Origin: Pleurostoma richardsiae
Lineage: Eukaryota; Ascomycota; Sordariomycetes; Calosphaeriales; Pleurostomataceae
Reading direction: 5' to 3'
DNA: 64,000 nt
Assembly (NCBI GenBank): GCA_030052745.1
Contig: JANBVO010000055.1
Coordinates: 1-64,000 of the forward strand
The translations under genes were made by a program, and so were the position numbers. Shown one piece after another: positions 34,676 to 45,300 of the stretch. Positions within the stretch are counted from its first letter, which is position 1. Each line of letters opens with the position of its first letter. The notes beneath the pieces were generated by a model. The model did not search any database, was not told the origin of the DNA, and saw nothing but the letters and a program-made list of their open reading frames with translations.

Positions 34676-37019
34676 CTACGAGGGTAGATACCATTCTGCG
34701 GTACTTGTACCTATGTGGTTCTCCGGGAAGGAATCAAGCAGTGAGAATCCATCCAAGTCCATGACGCTCAGATCCATCGTTTGATTACTCGAATCAGCTC
34801 CGACCTGCAAATCAAGATACGGGAATGCCGGCAGATAGTCCCCAGTTATTGCGTTCAAGGTGTCCTCCGCGGGAGTATCGCCGGCATACGGGGCGGGACT
34901 TGTACGGAGGCAATTATTGATGATGTCCAAGCTTCGCTGCAGTAGCGGACATGTTGCAGTGCCCTGCTGTAGGGCTCGAAGGAACGTTTGCATCTTCCGA
35001 CTGGCATCAACGTCGCCAGCTTTGACGTCATGAGTCACTGCAGACGCCCCCGTGTATATGCAATAACCCATCAGATAGGTGACACGAGTGAAGCCGAATG
35101 TCCTTTCCAGCAAAAGTAGGAGCTTCTCGAGACTATCCGCAGCTCGTCGGCACGCCATGTGATGTGCCGCGGCGGAGTAGAATGGCCGATGTAAGAGAAT
35201 GATTGTGGTGTAGTAGAGGAGGCTGCCTTTCATCAGCATCGGTTCGCTTGGAGGTACGGAGTCTCATGGACTGACTTCTGAGCAAGGATATGTGGCGGGG
35301 GGCAAACTTCAGGGAGGTTGTCCGGGTCATACCTGAGATGACTCGGCGACCTCTCCCGCCATTCATCTAAGCTGGATCTGATGCTCCTTGAAGCCTCTTC
35401 AATATCTACCAACCTACGCCTTGCGTATAGTTGGCAGATGATGTCGTTTAGGATCACTGCCAGCTTGCACGAGTTCTCGAAGCAGGATACTGAGTGAGCC
35501 TTCATTTCCGGATAGTCGCCAGCCCGGATCCTGCTGAGGTTCAAGCCGCCGTGATAGGGTGACCAGTATTCGTTCTCGGCATAATTGTCCACTTCGATAT
35601 TATGATCGTCAATGCGAATTCATGTAGTGCTAGTACAGCTAAGGAGTCACTCACAGAATTCAGGGGTGTGGTCGAACGGGAGCTCAGTCAACGCAGGCAT
35701 GCGACCGAGATAGAGACAGATGGCTCTGTTTCTCAATGTTAGCTTTCTAGCAACATGTGACCCTTTCCATGTCATTGCTAACTTATCCCAAAAGTAGCAG
35801 CTCCAGAAAAGCCTCCTACGAATCTCTAAGTCTTCGGGACTGAGGTAGCCGAGGCTAAGGATACGACCGCTATTGTGATGCAAACCCAAGTCGCTGACCA
35901 TCCTGAAAGCCATACCGCTGTACAGCCACGCTTGAGATGTCGATCCAAAGGCCATCTCCCGTGCACTCAGCTGCAGCAGCGCCTGGACAGTCGGGATGGA
36001 GCTTGGCTTCTGGATCTCGACGCCAAGCATGAGACGTGCCCGCGACGTCAGCATGTCGCGCACTTTCGCGTCGTGAAAGCGAGCGGCGTGTGCGCCGAGG
36101 ACCATGAGTAAGAATGGCGAGTAGTATGGTCCACCTATAGCCATGTCTCGCATGAATGCCGGCCTGTACACCCACATGAACATTGGCGCGATCCATGCCC
36201 AGTGTATCTGGAGCAGCTTAGCCAGGGTGGGCTTGGGGATGTCGCTTTGCGCTGAAGCGCTTCCCAGGGCAAATTCTTCCCAGGCTCTGGACTCTTCTGC
36301 ATTAGAAGTTAGAAGAGTCCTGATGTTGAGCTTTGAAGACGGCTCGTAGTAGGGTTGGACTTGTGGCGGTGAAGTGTCCAGTGCAGGTGGTTCATGGATC
36401 GCTGATGTTGGGCCGTAGTAGGAAATCTGAATTACGTTTAATATCAGTGTCCTTAAATTCCACATACAGTGTCTTACCTTGCCGTGCTCGTCGAGACTGA
36501 GGTCCGATAACAGCTCCTCTGATGTCGGCTCCGTCGATACGCTTCGGCCCTGCGGTTTTACGAAGCTCTCTTGGTGCATCACCTCGAACGCCCCTGGAGA
36601 GCAAGGTGCGGAATCACCACTTACTCGGCTCGGAGCAAGCTGAGTTGGTTGGGGAGGAGTTTTCGAATTAAGAGCTTTCTTCAAATCGAGCACCGTCTGC
36701 TCAGCCTCCTGGAGCCTCTTTGCCATCGCGATGACCTGCGACATCGGAGGTGTCTTCTCGTAGCGACATTGGTCGTGATACACCTCACAGGTCTTACAGC
36801 TGGGCTGAGTCCCGTCACAACGCGTCTATTTACGGGTTAGCAATATCAGCCATCCACACAGTCTAGCGGAATCTCAGGCACCTTTCTCGCCCTACAATTT
36901 GCACACGTCAGGCCTCTATGGGCGCGGTGAGCCCTCTCAGTCCGGGTCCTGGGATTAGCAGTGGAACTCGACGAAACGCTGCCGCTCCTTGTAGACGCTT
37001 GCCTCGCTGGCTGATCCAT
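34676..37019 (-). CDS. Zn(II)2Cys6 transcription factor with Fungal_trans domain
   Basis: Proposed exons, in coding order, are 37019-36882, 36825-36478, 36426-35783, 35725-35655, 35591 to about 35270, and about 35240-34676. The cluster LTCANCRARKTRCDGTQPSC...CEVYHDQC is completed only by removing a 56-bp intron between ARK and TRCD. A coiled linker follows (MAKRLQEAEQTVLDLKKAL). The Fungal_trans domain spans roughly HWAWIAPMFMWVYRPAFMRD to RRRLFWSCYFWDKAICLYLGR. Introns of 51 bp (36427-36477) and 57 bp (35726-35782) are stop-free. The last junction, between PPHILAQ and LLYYTTIILLHRPFY, gives the wrong phase with any normal-sized GT-AG intron I can find. So there is a non-canonical splice or a one-base discrepancy. 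Position at the end of the acid-catabolism module makes it the likely pathway regulator; its own promoter lacks the CCCCGG motif. Confidence 0.82.
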
Positions 37020-38397
37020 TGTCACTGGGGAGTTCGACGGTGCCGTGGCAGGATACAGGCCTCGTGGAGATCTGTGGTATGGAGTAGGCGGGGAAATCCC
37101 GTAACTCTCCGGAGGAGTCAGATTGCTGTGTCGAGGCTCGTAATGCCTCCACTTCACCCCGCAAATCATAGTCAAAGCGGGGACGCAACTCAAGGGGGGA
37201 GGGAGTAGGGTAGCTGGCGGCTTGAAGCACTTATTACACTACGAAAGGCCTCGCGCCACCAGCTATGGTCCTACTTAGGCCGCGACTACAGGAGATGAAT
37301 ACGTACCTCGAACAGGGGTCCGGGCCTAACTGGGTGACACAGAATCAAACCCAGCGTGAATCAAACCCTTCCACAGGGTGTATGTACTTTTAGTTCAGGA
37401 CCAAATGAACAACTTCTTTGCCCAAAGCTCTTCGATCTAGGTCATGTCCTTTAGCATTTTCCTTAGCTATCGCCTCATTCTCCCTAGCCTGGATCGCAAG
37501 TTTCCAATCGGTTTGGATAATTGGGGCTCCCGGGCGACGGAGCGCATGAGTTTCCCTATTCACTCTTAGACTCTTCTCCCAGTTGATCATTCTCATACAT
37601 TATGCTGCCTCAAAAAGTCTCGTTCGGCCATTATTCTCTCGGCTGGCTCGCAATGACCGATCTGCTCGTCTGGTCAGTCAAATAGCTCACTGGGATGGTG
37701 TGTAGAGACCCGCCAAGCACTGGCAGTCTTCTCCGGCCGGTCGTGACTAGTCAATGTCAGGGGCTGTCTGGCTTATTTCTTGTCAGGCGTCGTTCTGAGT
37801 TATTCAGGTTTCAAAAAGCAACGAATACAGGGCGTCCCGGTCCCTGATTGTAGAGGATTCGGGAGGCTCGCCAGTCAAGCAGAGAGATCTCTATTGAGCA
37901 AACAAGTCTTTTGTGCAGTTGTCGCTCTTCGCTCGGCCTTTTGAAGCTCAACAAGGACATTGTCCGACTTCAACATGGTCCGGCAGACGAGTTCTTTACA
38001 TCGCACTACTATGCGTGACTATAATACTGAATGTAACGCTATATCAGGAGAAAACGTGCTCGAACTGGCTCATCGCTCTTGGCGCTTCCTCTGCGGGTCG
38101 CCCACTATGATTTCTGAGCAAGTTCCCCATCGGCAAGTCGGGCGTGGAACAGGACTTTGCTGTTCTGGCACCCTTTACGTGAGAAACCCGCGCAGCATGA
38201 AGACTGCGCCTGTCTAGTCACCATGCCGCAAGCACGGCTTAGTGCAGCTGCTCGCACGGGAACGATCATGTCTGACTTAAGGCACCTGGAGCCCCAACGT
38301 TGCACGATTCTGCTGGGAAGGCGACTCTCCTTTTTTACTACATTCCACACTACACTCGTCACCGAGATTCCACCACCCATTTTGTTGTTTCGGTAGC
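37020..38397. other. Divergent intergenic region, regulator / flavocytochrome
   Basis: This 1.4-kb stretch between two divergent genes contains no recognisable coding sequence. The duplicated AATCAAACCC near 37345 and 37359 is a small imperfect repeat. No CCCCGG, CGG-N8-CGG or iron-type (ATCWGATAA) motif was noticed. Confidence 0.45.
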
Positions 38398-40440
38398 ATG
38401 GCTTCACTTTCAGAGCGTCACATCCAAAATTTCAGCGAGGCCAAAGGCACGGAGCCGCACTGGGGCTATGTGGATCGCGCCGTTCCGTGCACCAACGATG
38501 CCGGCTCTTGCTCCTACCTCGACGTTGTGTACCATTCTCATGATCTGGGCATGATATACGCGGGTGTCCTATGGGCGACCACAGCCGGCATTCTTCTCGT
38601 TTGGGGCGTTGGACGTCTCCTGGCCTTGTGTAAAAGAGGCAGGATCTCGTCTCTCCAGGCGGCAGACAATGGTACGGATGTCATAGAGTCTTCTGCGCCA
38701 TCCCCTCGCCACGGGAGCTTATCCGAAAGTTGTCAGCGGGCGATTGCATCCCTCCGGAGGCAATACTTGCTTCCCGAGGTCGCCACATCGATCTTCGGAC
38801 ACACGACGAGACTCCAGGTCTTGGTCTTCGCAATGATCTGCGGGTATTTAACAGTCTGGACGTTCGTAGGAATCATCTACAACACCTGGGTCACTCCCGT
38901 CAAGAACACGCCGGGCGTCTACAACACGCGTACCAGCCTGGGGCCTTGGGCGGACCGCATCGGCGTCCTTGCGTACGCGCTGACACCTCTCTCAGTGCTG
39001 CTATCGAGCCGTGAATCCCTCCTCTCAATCATCACCGGGCTTCCGTATCAATCCTTCATGTTCCTCCATCGCTGGTTGGGCTATGTCATCATCATCCAGT
39101 CCTCACTGCACACCATCGGGTGGTGCATCGTGGAGTGGAGACTGTATCAGCCGCAGCCGACTGTTTGGAACGGAGTCATTTCTCAGCTGTACATCATATG
39201 GGGCGTTGTAGCCATGGTCCTGCTGCTCATAATGTACCTTCTAAGCATGCCTTGGGCCATACAGGTCACAGGATATGAGTTCTTCAAGAAGTCGCACTAT
39301 GTCCTCGCCATGGTATATATCGGTGCGGTCATCGGCCACTGGTCCAGGCTGGAGTGTTTCCTAATTCCTGGTCTGGTGCTGTGGTTTCTAGATCGCCTTG
39401 CTAGAGTGATCCGCACCGGTTTCCTACACTTCAAACGTTACCCCAACGAGATGGTGGCATTCAAGCCTGCAACGGCCACTATCTCGCTATTCCCAGACCA
39501 AGACAATGGCGATGTGGTACGGCTAGATTTTCAGCACGTACGAGGGCCGTGGAAGATAGGACAGCATTTCTATCTCTGCTTCTGCGAGTCTAGTATCTGG
39601 CAGTCGCATCCCATGACTCCCGTCTCGCTTCCCGTCCCGGAGGATGACGGTAGACTGCGGCACGCCTATGTCATCAGAGTAAGGAAGGGGGAGACTCGGA
39701 GGATCGCCTTGCTTGCAACAAGAAAGGCAGCGGATCTACCCGACTTGGGAAAGAAGAGTCTTGAATCCCAGGGCGCCAGGAACATGACGACACCGGTCAT
39801 TTTGAATGGTCCTTACGGCACGAGTGTCGTGGATGACTTGACTCCTGATGTCAACGTGCTCTGTATCGCAGGTGGGACAGGTGTCACCTTTGTCCTGCCG
39901 GTTCTCCTCCGTCTTGCACACGAGCCACCGTTTCCCTGTCGCAAGATTGATCTTGTTTGGTCAATCCGCAGAGAGCAGGATGTACGGTGGGTAGCGGAGG
40001 AGTTGAAGGAGGTTCGTGGATCTACCCCTAGTCACAGGACCGCGGTGCACATCTACGTTACGCGACAGCAGGGTGACGGCATCGTCAGCAGTCTCATTCC
40101 AGACGGTGAGGAGTCAAAATCACCCGCGTTCATGGCAACTGTACCCTCGACACCGTCTGTAGCACCCTCCAACATAGAGTTGGAGACAGAATCAAGATTG
40201 TCCATACACCATCCAGCGGTGGCGGACACTCTTGAAAAGCGGCGGCCACATCTCCAGCAAATTGTGGAAGACTTTATCGACTCCGTGGTGCGTGGCCCAA
40301 CAATTGTGTTTGCGAGCGGGCCTGTCGGAATGATTGCGGATTTGCGGGACGCCGTGGCTTCTTGCAACTCTGGCAGCAGAGTGTGGCGGGGCGACAGCAG
40401 ATTTGACGTTCGGCTTGTCTGTGATGACCGTTTGGAATAG
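38398..40440 (+). CDS. Ferric reductase/NADPH oxidase-like transmembrane flavocytochrome
   Basis: An intronless 680-aa frame runs from the ATG at 38398. A hydrophobic segment near residues 55-75 (MIYAGVLWATTAGILLVWGV) precedes the ferric-reductase membrane domain. Paired heme-ligand histidines lie in FMFLHRWLGYVIIIQSSLHTIGW and KSHYVLAMVYIGAVIGHWSRL. The FAD-binding segment is WQSHPMTPVSLP, where most family members have HPFT. The NAD-binding side shows ILNGPYGTS and VLCIAGGTGVTFVLPVLLRL. The C-terminal IVFASGPVGMIADLRDAV completes the NAD domain. It would carry electrons from cytosolic NADPH across the membrane to ferric iron, copper or oxygen. A roughly 60-residue Ser/Glu-rich insert interrupts the NAD domain before VEDFIDSV. 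No iron-siderophore neighbour is present to settle the acceptor. Confidence 0.9.
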   Translation: MASLSERHIQNFSEAKGTEPHWGYVDRAVPCTNDAGSCSYLDVVYHSHDLGMIYAGVLWATTAGILLVWGVGRLLALCKRGRISSLQAADNGTDVIESSAPSPRHGSLSESCQRAIASLRRQYLLPEVATSIFGHTTRLQVLVFAMICGYLTVWTFVGIIYNTWVTPVKNTPGVYNTRTSLGPWADRIGVLAYALTPLSVLLSSRESLLSIITGLPYQSFMFLHRWLGYVIIIQSSLHTIGWCIVEWRLYQPQPTVWNGVISQLYIIWGVVAMVLLLIMYLLSMPWAIQVTGYEFFKKSHYVLAMVYIGAVIGHWSRLECFLIPGLVLWFLDRLARVIRTGFLHFKRYPNEMVAFKPATATISLFPDQDNGDVVRLDFQHVRGPWKIGQHFYLCFCESSIWQSHPMTPVSLPVPEDDGRLRHAYVIRVRKGETRRIALLATRKAADLPDLGKKSLESQGARNMTTPVILNGPYGTSVVDDLTPDVNVLCIAGGTGVTFVLPVLLRLAHEPPFPCRKIDLVWSIRREQDVRWVAEELKEVRGSTPSHRTAVHIYVTRQQGDGIVSSLIPDGEESKSPAFMATVPSTPSVAPSNIELETESRLSIHHPAVADTLEKRRPHLQQIVEDFIDSVVRGPTIVFASGPVGMIADLRDAVASCNSGSRVWRGDSRFDVRLVCDDRLE

Positions 40441-41284
40441 CTGCATGGTTTGGCCCAGTTGCCCCGACAGTGCTAGCATAGTCTGAAAACTTCCTTTCAG
40501 CGGGGTTAAATCTATGTCTTTCAATGAAGTTGCATGTTGCTGTACACGTTCACCCGCCTTGCTCCATCCTGGCAACATATCTTTAGAAACGTCCACACTT
40601 CCGTACGCAATCGACGTAACTGCCTATCCATCGGACCAAGTCTCCTATTTAGCCTATAAGTACATTACATATTGAATCGCGGACCTGCCTACTGGACTGA
40701 GCAAGACACCTGCCTATTACCCATAACCCCATAAGCCTACCGGCTACAGTAGCCGTCGACACGTGAGTCAAGGTGGTGCTGGCTCAGAAGCCAACAGAAA
40801 GGACGCACAGTCTGAGAAGGACGCACGCTGTTGGCAATTATGAGAAATACTGATTCTCCTATATTACTCTGACACGTAGTATTTCGTAGCAATTCTGTGA
40901 GGAAAGAAGATCGAGCAGTCCATGGAGATGCATGTCGTGGAGTTATGAACTTTGGCCTACGTGATTGGCCTGCTTTGCCCCGCTCCAGGCTTCGACCGGG
41001 TGGGCCGTCGGCACCCACGCCGTCATGCCGCATTGCGGCTCCTCCTCAGTCAATCGAGGAGAAGCAGCCAGTTTGGGGCACAAGACCGGCAGCGACACCT
41101 GCCTAGAAGAAGCGCAGCACCTTGAATCTCGAATACTTGCCCCCCCCCCCTGAGAGCCGTATCTATAAAACGATTCTTTCGACTGCCTCTTCTCTCAGCA
41201 TCACCATACGAGTCCTTTCGCAAGTTGCCCCGCCTTCGGTCTCTTCCCTCTCGCCCCTCGCCGCCGCGGCTGCCACCAGCGACC
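40441..41284. other. Intergenic, Vps60 upstream region
   Basis: No gene is supported in these 840 bp. An 11-base C run lies at 41140-41150, just before a TATCTATAAA-like element at about 41160-41169, roughly 120 bp upstream of the vps60 ATG. That arrangement looks like a core promoter. Confidence 0.5.
41140..41150 (+). repeat. Homopolymer C tract
   Basis: Eleven consecutive C residues lie in the upstream region of vps60, close to a TATA-like element. Exact length may be affected by sequencing error. Confidence 0.7.
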
Positions 41285-41926
41285 ATGAACCGCCTCTTCG
41301 GAAGCGGCTCGAAAGCCCCTAAGCCGACGCTCAACACGGCCATCGGCAACGTCGACGAGCGTGTCGCCTCCATTGATGTGAAGCTCGCGGGCCTCAACGC
41401 CGAGCTCTCAGGCTACCAGGCGAAGTTGTCCAAGATGCGCGAAGGTCCCGGCAAGAGTGCGCTCAAGCAGAAGGCACTCAAGGTCCTGCAGCGGCGCAAG
41501 CAGTACGAAGCGCAGCGCGACCAGTTGCAGTCGCAGGTATGGAACATGGAGCAGGCGCAGAACATGACGGACAATCTCAAGAACGTCATGACGACGGTAG
41601 ACGCGCTCAAGCAGACCAACAAGGCGCTGCGCAAGCAGTACGGCAAGGTCGACATCGACAAGATAGAGAGGCTACAGGATGAGATGGCAGACCTCATGGA
41701 TGTCGGCAACGAGATACAGGAGAGCCTCGCGCGCGGCTATGACATCCCCGAGGACGTCGACGAAGCGGAACTCGATGCCGAGCTCGAGGCGCTCGGTGCA
41801 GAGGTGGAGCTTGACCAGGAGCTGGCGGGCGCATCGGCACTGCCGAGCTTCATGCAGGACGAGGTACCCGAGTTCATCGACGAGGCGCCGCAGACTGATG
41901 GCAAAATCAAAGAGGCGGCTGGCTGA
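41285..41926 (+). CDS. vps60: ESCRT-III-associated Snf7-family protein Vps60 (CHMP5)
   Basis: An intronless 213-aa frame starts at MNRLFGSG, the usual Vps60 N-terminus. Diagnostic features follow in order: PKPTLNTAIGNVDERVASIDVKLAGL, the basic KMREGPGKSALKQKALKVLQRRKQYE helix, QVWNMEQAQNM, and YGKVDIDKIERLQDEMADLMD. The acidic tail contains EDVDEAELDAELEALGAE, the helix that in this family interacts with the Vta1 regulator. The protein is a charged, nearly all-helical coiled coil of normal family length. It acts at endosomes in multivesicular-body sorting, recruiting Vta1 and stimulating the Vps4 ATPase. It converges with the F-box/WD40 gene. I see nothing unusual in the sequence. Confidence 0.95.
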   Translation: MNRLFGSGSKAPKPTLNTAIGNVDERVASIDVKLAGLNAELSGYQAKLSKMREGPGKSALKQKALKVLQRRKQYEAQRDQLQSQVWNMEQAQNMTDNLKNVMTTVDALKQTNKALRKQYGKVDIDKIERLQDEMADLMDVGNEIQESLARGYDIPEDVDEAELDAELEALGAEVELDQELAGASALPSFMQDEVPEFIDEAPQTDGKIKEAAG

Positions 41927-42346
41927 TATCATGGGACAACTGTGGGGATACTGTGGTGTGAGCGAAGTCGGGCGAAATTGCGCAGAGTCGTCCGGGTTGA
42001 TTTGGCACTTGCGCCCGGCACATCGGCTGGGATGAGGAGTGATGGTGTAGCACTAGAAGCAGCATGTCAAGCAAGATTTAATGAGCATTACATCTACAAA
42101 CACGCCTGTATTATACAAAGTGCTATTCATGCCGTCGTCGTAGTCTTCGTGACCTTTCCGGTCGCAGTAATGAATGCAGGCCAGGAAAGCAACTTGCCTG
42201 CTGCCTGCAGAAGTGATGAACACCAACCAGGCAGTGGAACCAAATCCGGAGAAGATGCTCCCCAACACCCCATAGACCGCCATGGATCATCTTTGAGTCG
42301 AAGCATCATCGGCGTCGTACATTCTGCCATGTCCACGCCTGTCCGT
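41927..42346. other. Intergenic between convergent genes
   Basis: This is 420 bp of 3'-flanking sequence between vps60 and the F-box/WD40 gene. Short frames have no family match. Confidence 0.5.
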
Positions 42347-45300
42347 TCAATCCACCGTGGCAAAGAACTTGGATGCCTCTTCCAATTCCGGGTCACCGTT
42401 GCAAAAGTCCCATCCCACAATCACGCTTGTCTGACTACAACAGATGATGCGCCTGGCGTCAAACTGCAGCTTGTAAACCCGGGCGGGGTTGGCCTCCATG
42501 TGCGGGTGGCGCACGGGGGCCTGAGCCTGCCCGACCGGAGCAGCCTGCTGATGCTGGCTGCCCGCTTGCTGTGCCGTCGCTGCCGTAGCATGAGTGAGAA
42601 GAGTTGGAGGTGGCGCTCCTGAGACAGAATTGGTGGCGGAGTTGTCATTACCAGTGGTAGCCGAAGAGCCGGCACCGCCATGTGTCACTGCACCTGCCTG
42701 GCTGGCGGGGGCGGTAGTTCCGCTTATAACAGGCGGTTGCTGCAGCTCGGGAAGCTGCCCCTGGACAGCAGGGGCTGGGGCCTCAGCCACGGCCGAGGAC
42801 GATGGAGTAGCCTGGTTCGCACTGGCTCCGGCTTGTTGAAAGGCTGCCTGTCTGGCGCGGGCTTGCGCCAGTTGCGTCCTGACCAGCGCTGTGCTCACAG
42901 CCTGGCGTAGCTGGGATCGGACGAACGGACTCGCCTCACGATCAATTGCCGCCTGAAGGTGACCCTGCATTGTGAGCATCGTAGGGTAACTCGCAAGGGC
43001 CTGCTGCAGGGCATGCACGCCCTGTGGAACGATAAGGTCGATGAGTTGTGCAAACGACTGCTGAGACGAAGGGGTGATAGTGGCGATGATGGGCTCTTCG
43101 ATGTGGGTGATCTGATTAGCGGGAGTAGGTGTAATAGGGCCGGGAAGAAGAGGATGGGAGAAAGACGGTACGTGAGGCGCGGTCGAAGCTGGACCTGCAA
43201 GTTGATGGTGCTGGTGCACCGCAGGCGCCGCGGTAGTCGGAGCGGCAGCATTGCTCACTGCCACCGCCGGTGGAAGAGGGGCAGCGGATGCTTCATCAAT
43301 GGATCCCGTAACTGGAGGGACTCGAACGGACGGATGGAGCGGGATAATCGCGCCTCCACTTGCACTGGCACCAGGTAGAGCACCATGACGCTGAGCAGCG
43401 GCAGCAGCAACCTCCTGCTTGAGCTGATGCTGCGGCTGCCAGACTCCGTTCTTGTCCCGACGCCAGATTATGATGGTTTTATCGTAGGAGCCAGAGACGA
43501 TTCGACCATGCTTGCCCCCTCCCCCCCCGGGAGGTAGCTTAGCGCCGTAAGCGGTAATGTCCTCTGGCCGTCTGCTGCCAGCGTTTCCGGGGCGTCCCCG
43601 CTGCGGAGCGGTCGGCAGGTTTCCAGACTCGAGAGCCTTGAAGTACATCTCGTCCACCTTCTTCGCTTCGGCAACGTCCTCCTCGTCACTGTATGGAAGA
43701 TCACCGAAGCCGGCCTGGACAGTCCGCACAAGATCCGTGTGCCCCCGAAGGCTCGCAACCTCGACACCTGTCTTTCGGCAAAATACTTTCACCTCATTAT
43801 CGCTACTACCAGAGACGATACGCTTGCCGTCATACTGCACGCACGCGATGCCCTTGTTGTGGCCCACAAAGGTACGCATGCAAACCCCGGTCTGCCAATC
43901 CCAAACCTTAATCTGGCGATCACCGCTAGCAGAGACAACCTCGCCGTCCACGATCTGGACGGCGTTGACGGCAGCTCCGTGCCCCTCGAGCGAGCCGATC
44001 ATGGTGTACGGTGGCTTGACTGGGAGCTGGGACGGTATGTCGTACCCATACTTGACGTGAGTCGGGACGGGGTTAACACCCACGTCACCGTATCCGGGGT
44101 CACCGGGTCGAAGAGGTCTCCGGTTGAATATTTTGATGGACTTGTCTTTGGAACACGTAACAAGTATGCGCTTGTCAAACTTGACATTGAGCACGGACTC
44201 GCGATGCGCGTGGCGTAGCCGCTGAAGAATCCTACCGGTCGAGAATTGCCAGAGAATAACGTCCGAGTCGCTGCTTCCAGATACGATAAGGTCTTCCTCC
44301 GGGTCGGAATCAAACTGGAGGCAGAGGACAGAGCCGTTGTGACCGACCAAGGGCTCTCGTACCAGTCGGCGCGACGCTAGATTCCAGATCCGCAGCGTCT
44401 TGTCACGACTACCGCTGACGAGATATTGGGAGTTGTACTGCAAGCTGTAGATGCACTCATTATTGTGGCCTTCTTCAGGATGGTCGGGATGCGGAAGCTG
44501 AAAATTCCTGAACCTGCCAGCCTCCCAGTTCGCCTCAAGTCTCCGCCGCATGTTGTAGAGGTACTTCCAGTTGATCCGGTACCTGCTCGACGCTGCGTCC
44601 CACATCCACAATGTCGACTTAGGAAGGCCGGCCGGTTCAGCTGGAACCATTTCAGGTAGCGACTCGGACTTGATGAAAGCAGGCTGGATGGGCGGCGAGA
44701 GCGCCTTCGCCTTGCCTTTGTCAGCCGATCTGGCCTTGCTAGCTTCAGCCGATAACGAGTTGTCCATGTCTAGATCGCCCATAGCCAGTGTTGTCGTGCT
44801 CCGCGGCACCATATTTCCACCGAAAATACTGCTACCCTCGCTCATCTCGACATCCTTGGGTTCCTGGCGGAGTGGCGGGCGATCCGTGTCGAGCATGACG
44901 TAGTCACGATCTCCGTCCATCCGCGGCGATAGGGAGATGGCACGCCGCTTGTACGCAGGCCCGTCCTCCGATGACTTGATGTGCTCGAGCTGACCCGCTG
45001 CAGAAGGGTTCAACTCCTCGTTGACCTTCTCTTCCCATCTCTGAAGCTCCGATGTGACAACCTTCCAACCCTCAAGGTAGTAGAGCCTCTCCCAGAGCTT
45101 GCGATCCAGCGCCAGATCGTACCAGGCGCGACATGTCTGTGCAACATGAATAAGGGATACTGGGTCGAGATATCCGAGGATCTTGAGGCAGATCTCGGCC
45201 GGAAGATATCTAATGAAGTCGATATACAGCCGGGGGTTAAGCTGTATGACGATCTGGGCGATGACGCTTGTGGGCAGGTCGTCGAGAAGAGCCATGGCCA

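Noticed and set aside
37321-37380. Possible tRNA-like segment (repeated AATCAAACCC near 37345 and 37359)
   Set aside because: No complete acceptor, D, anticodon and T arms could be drawn; it looks like a small local duplication.
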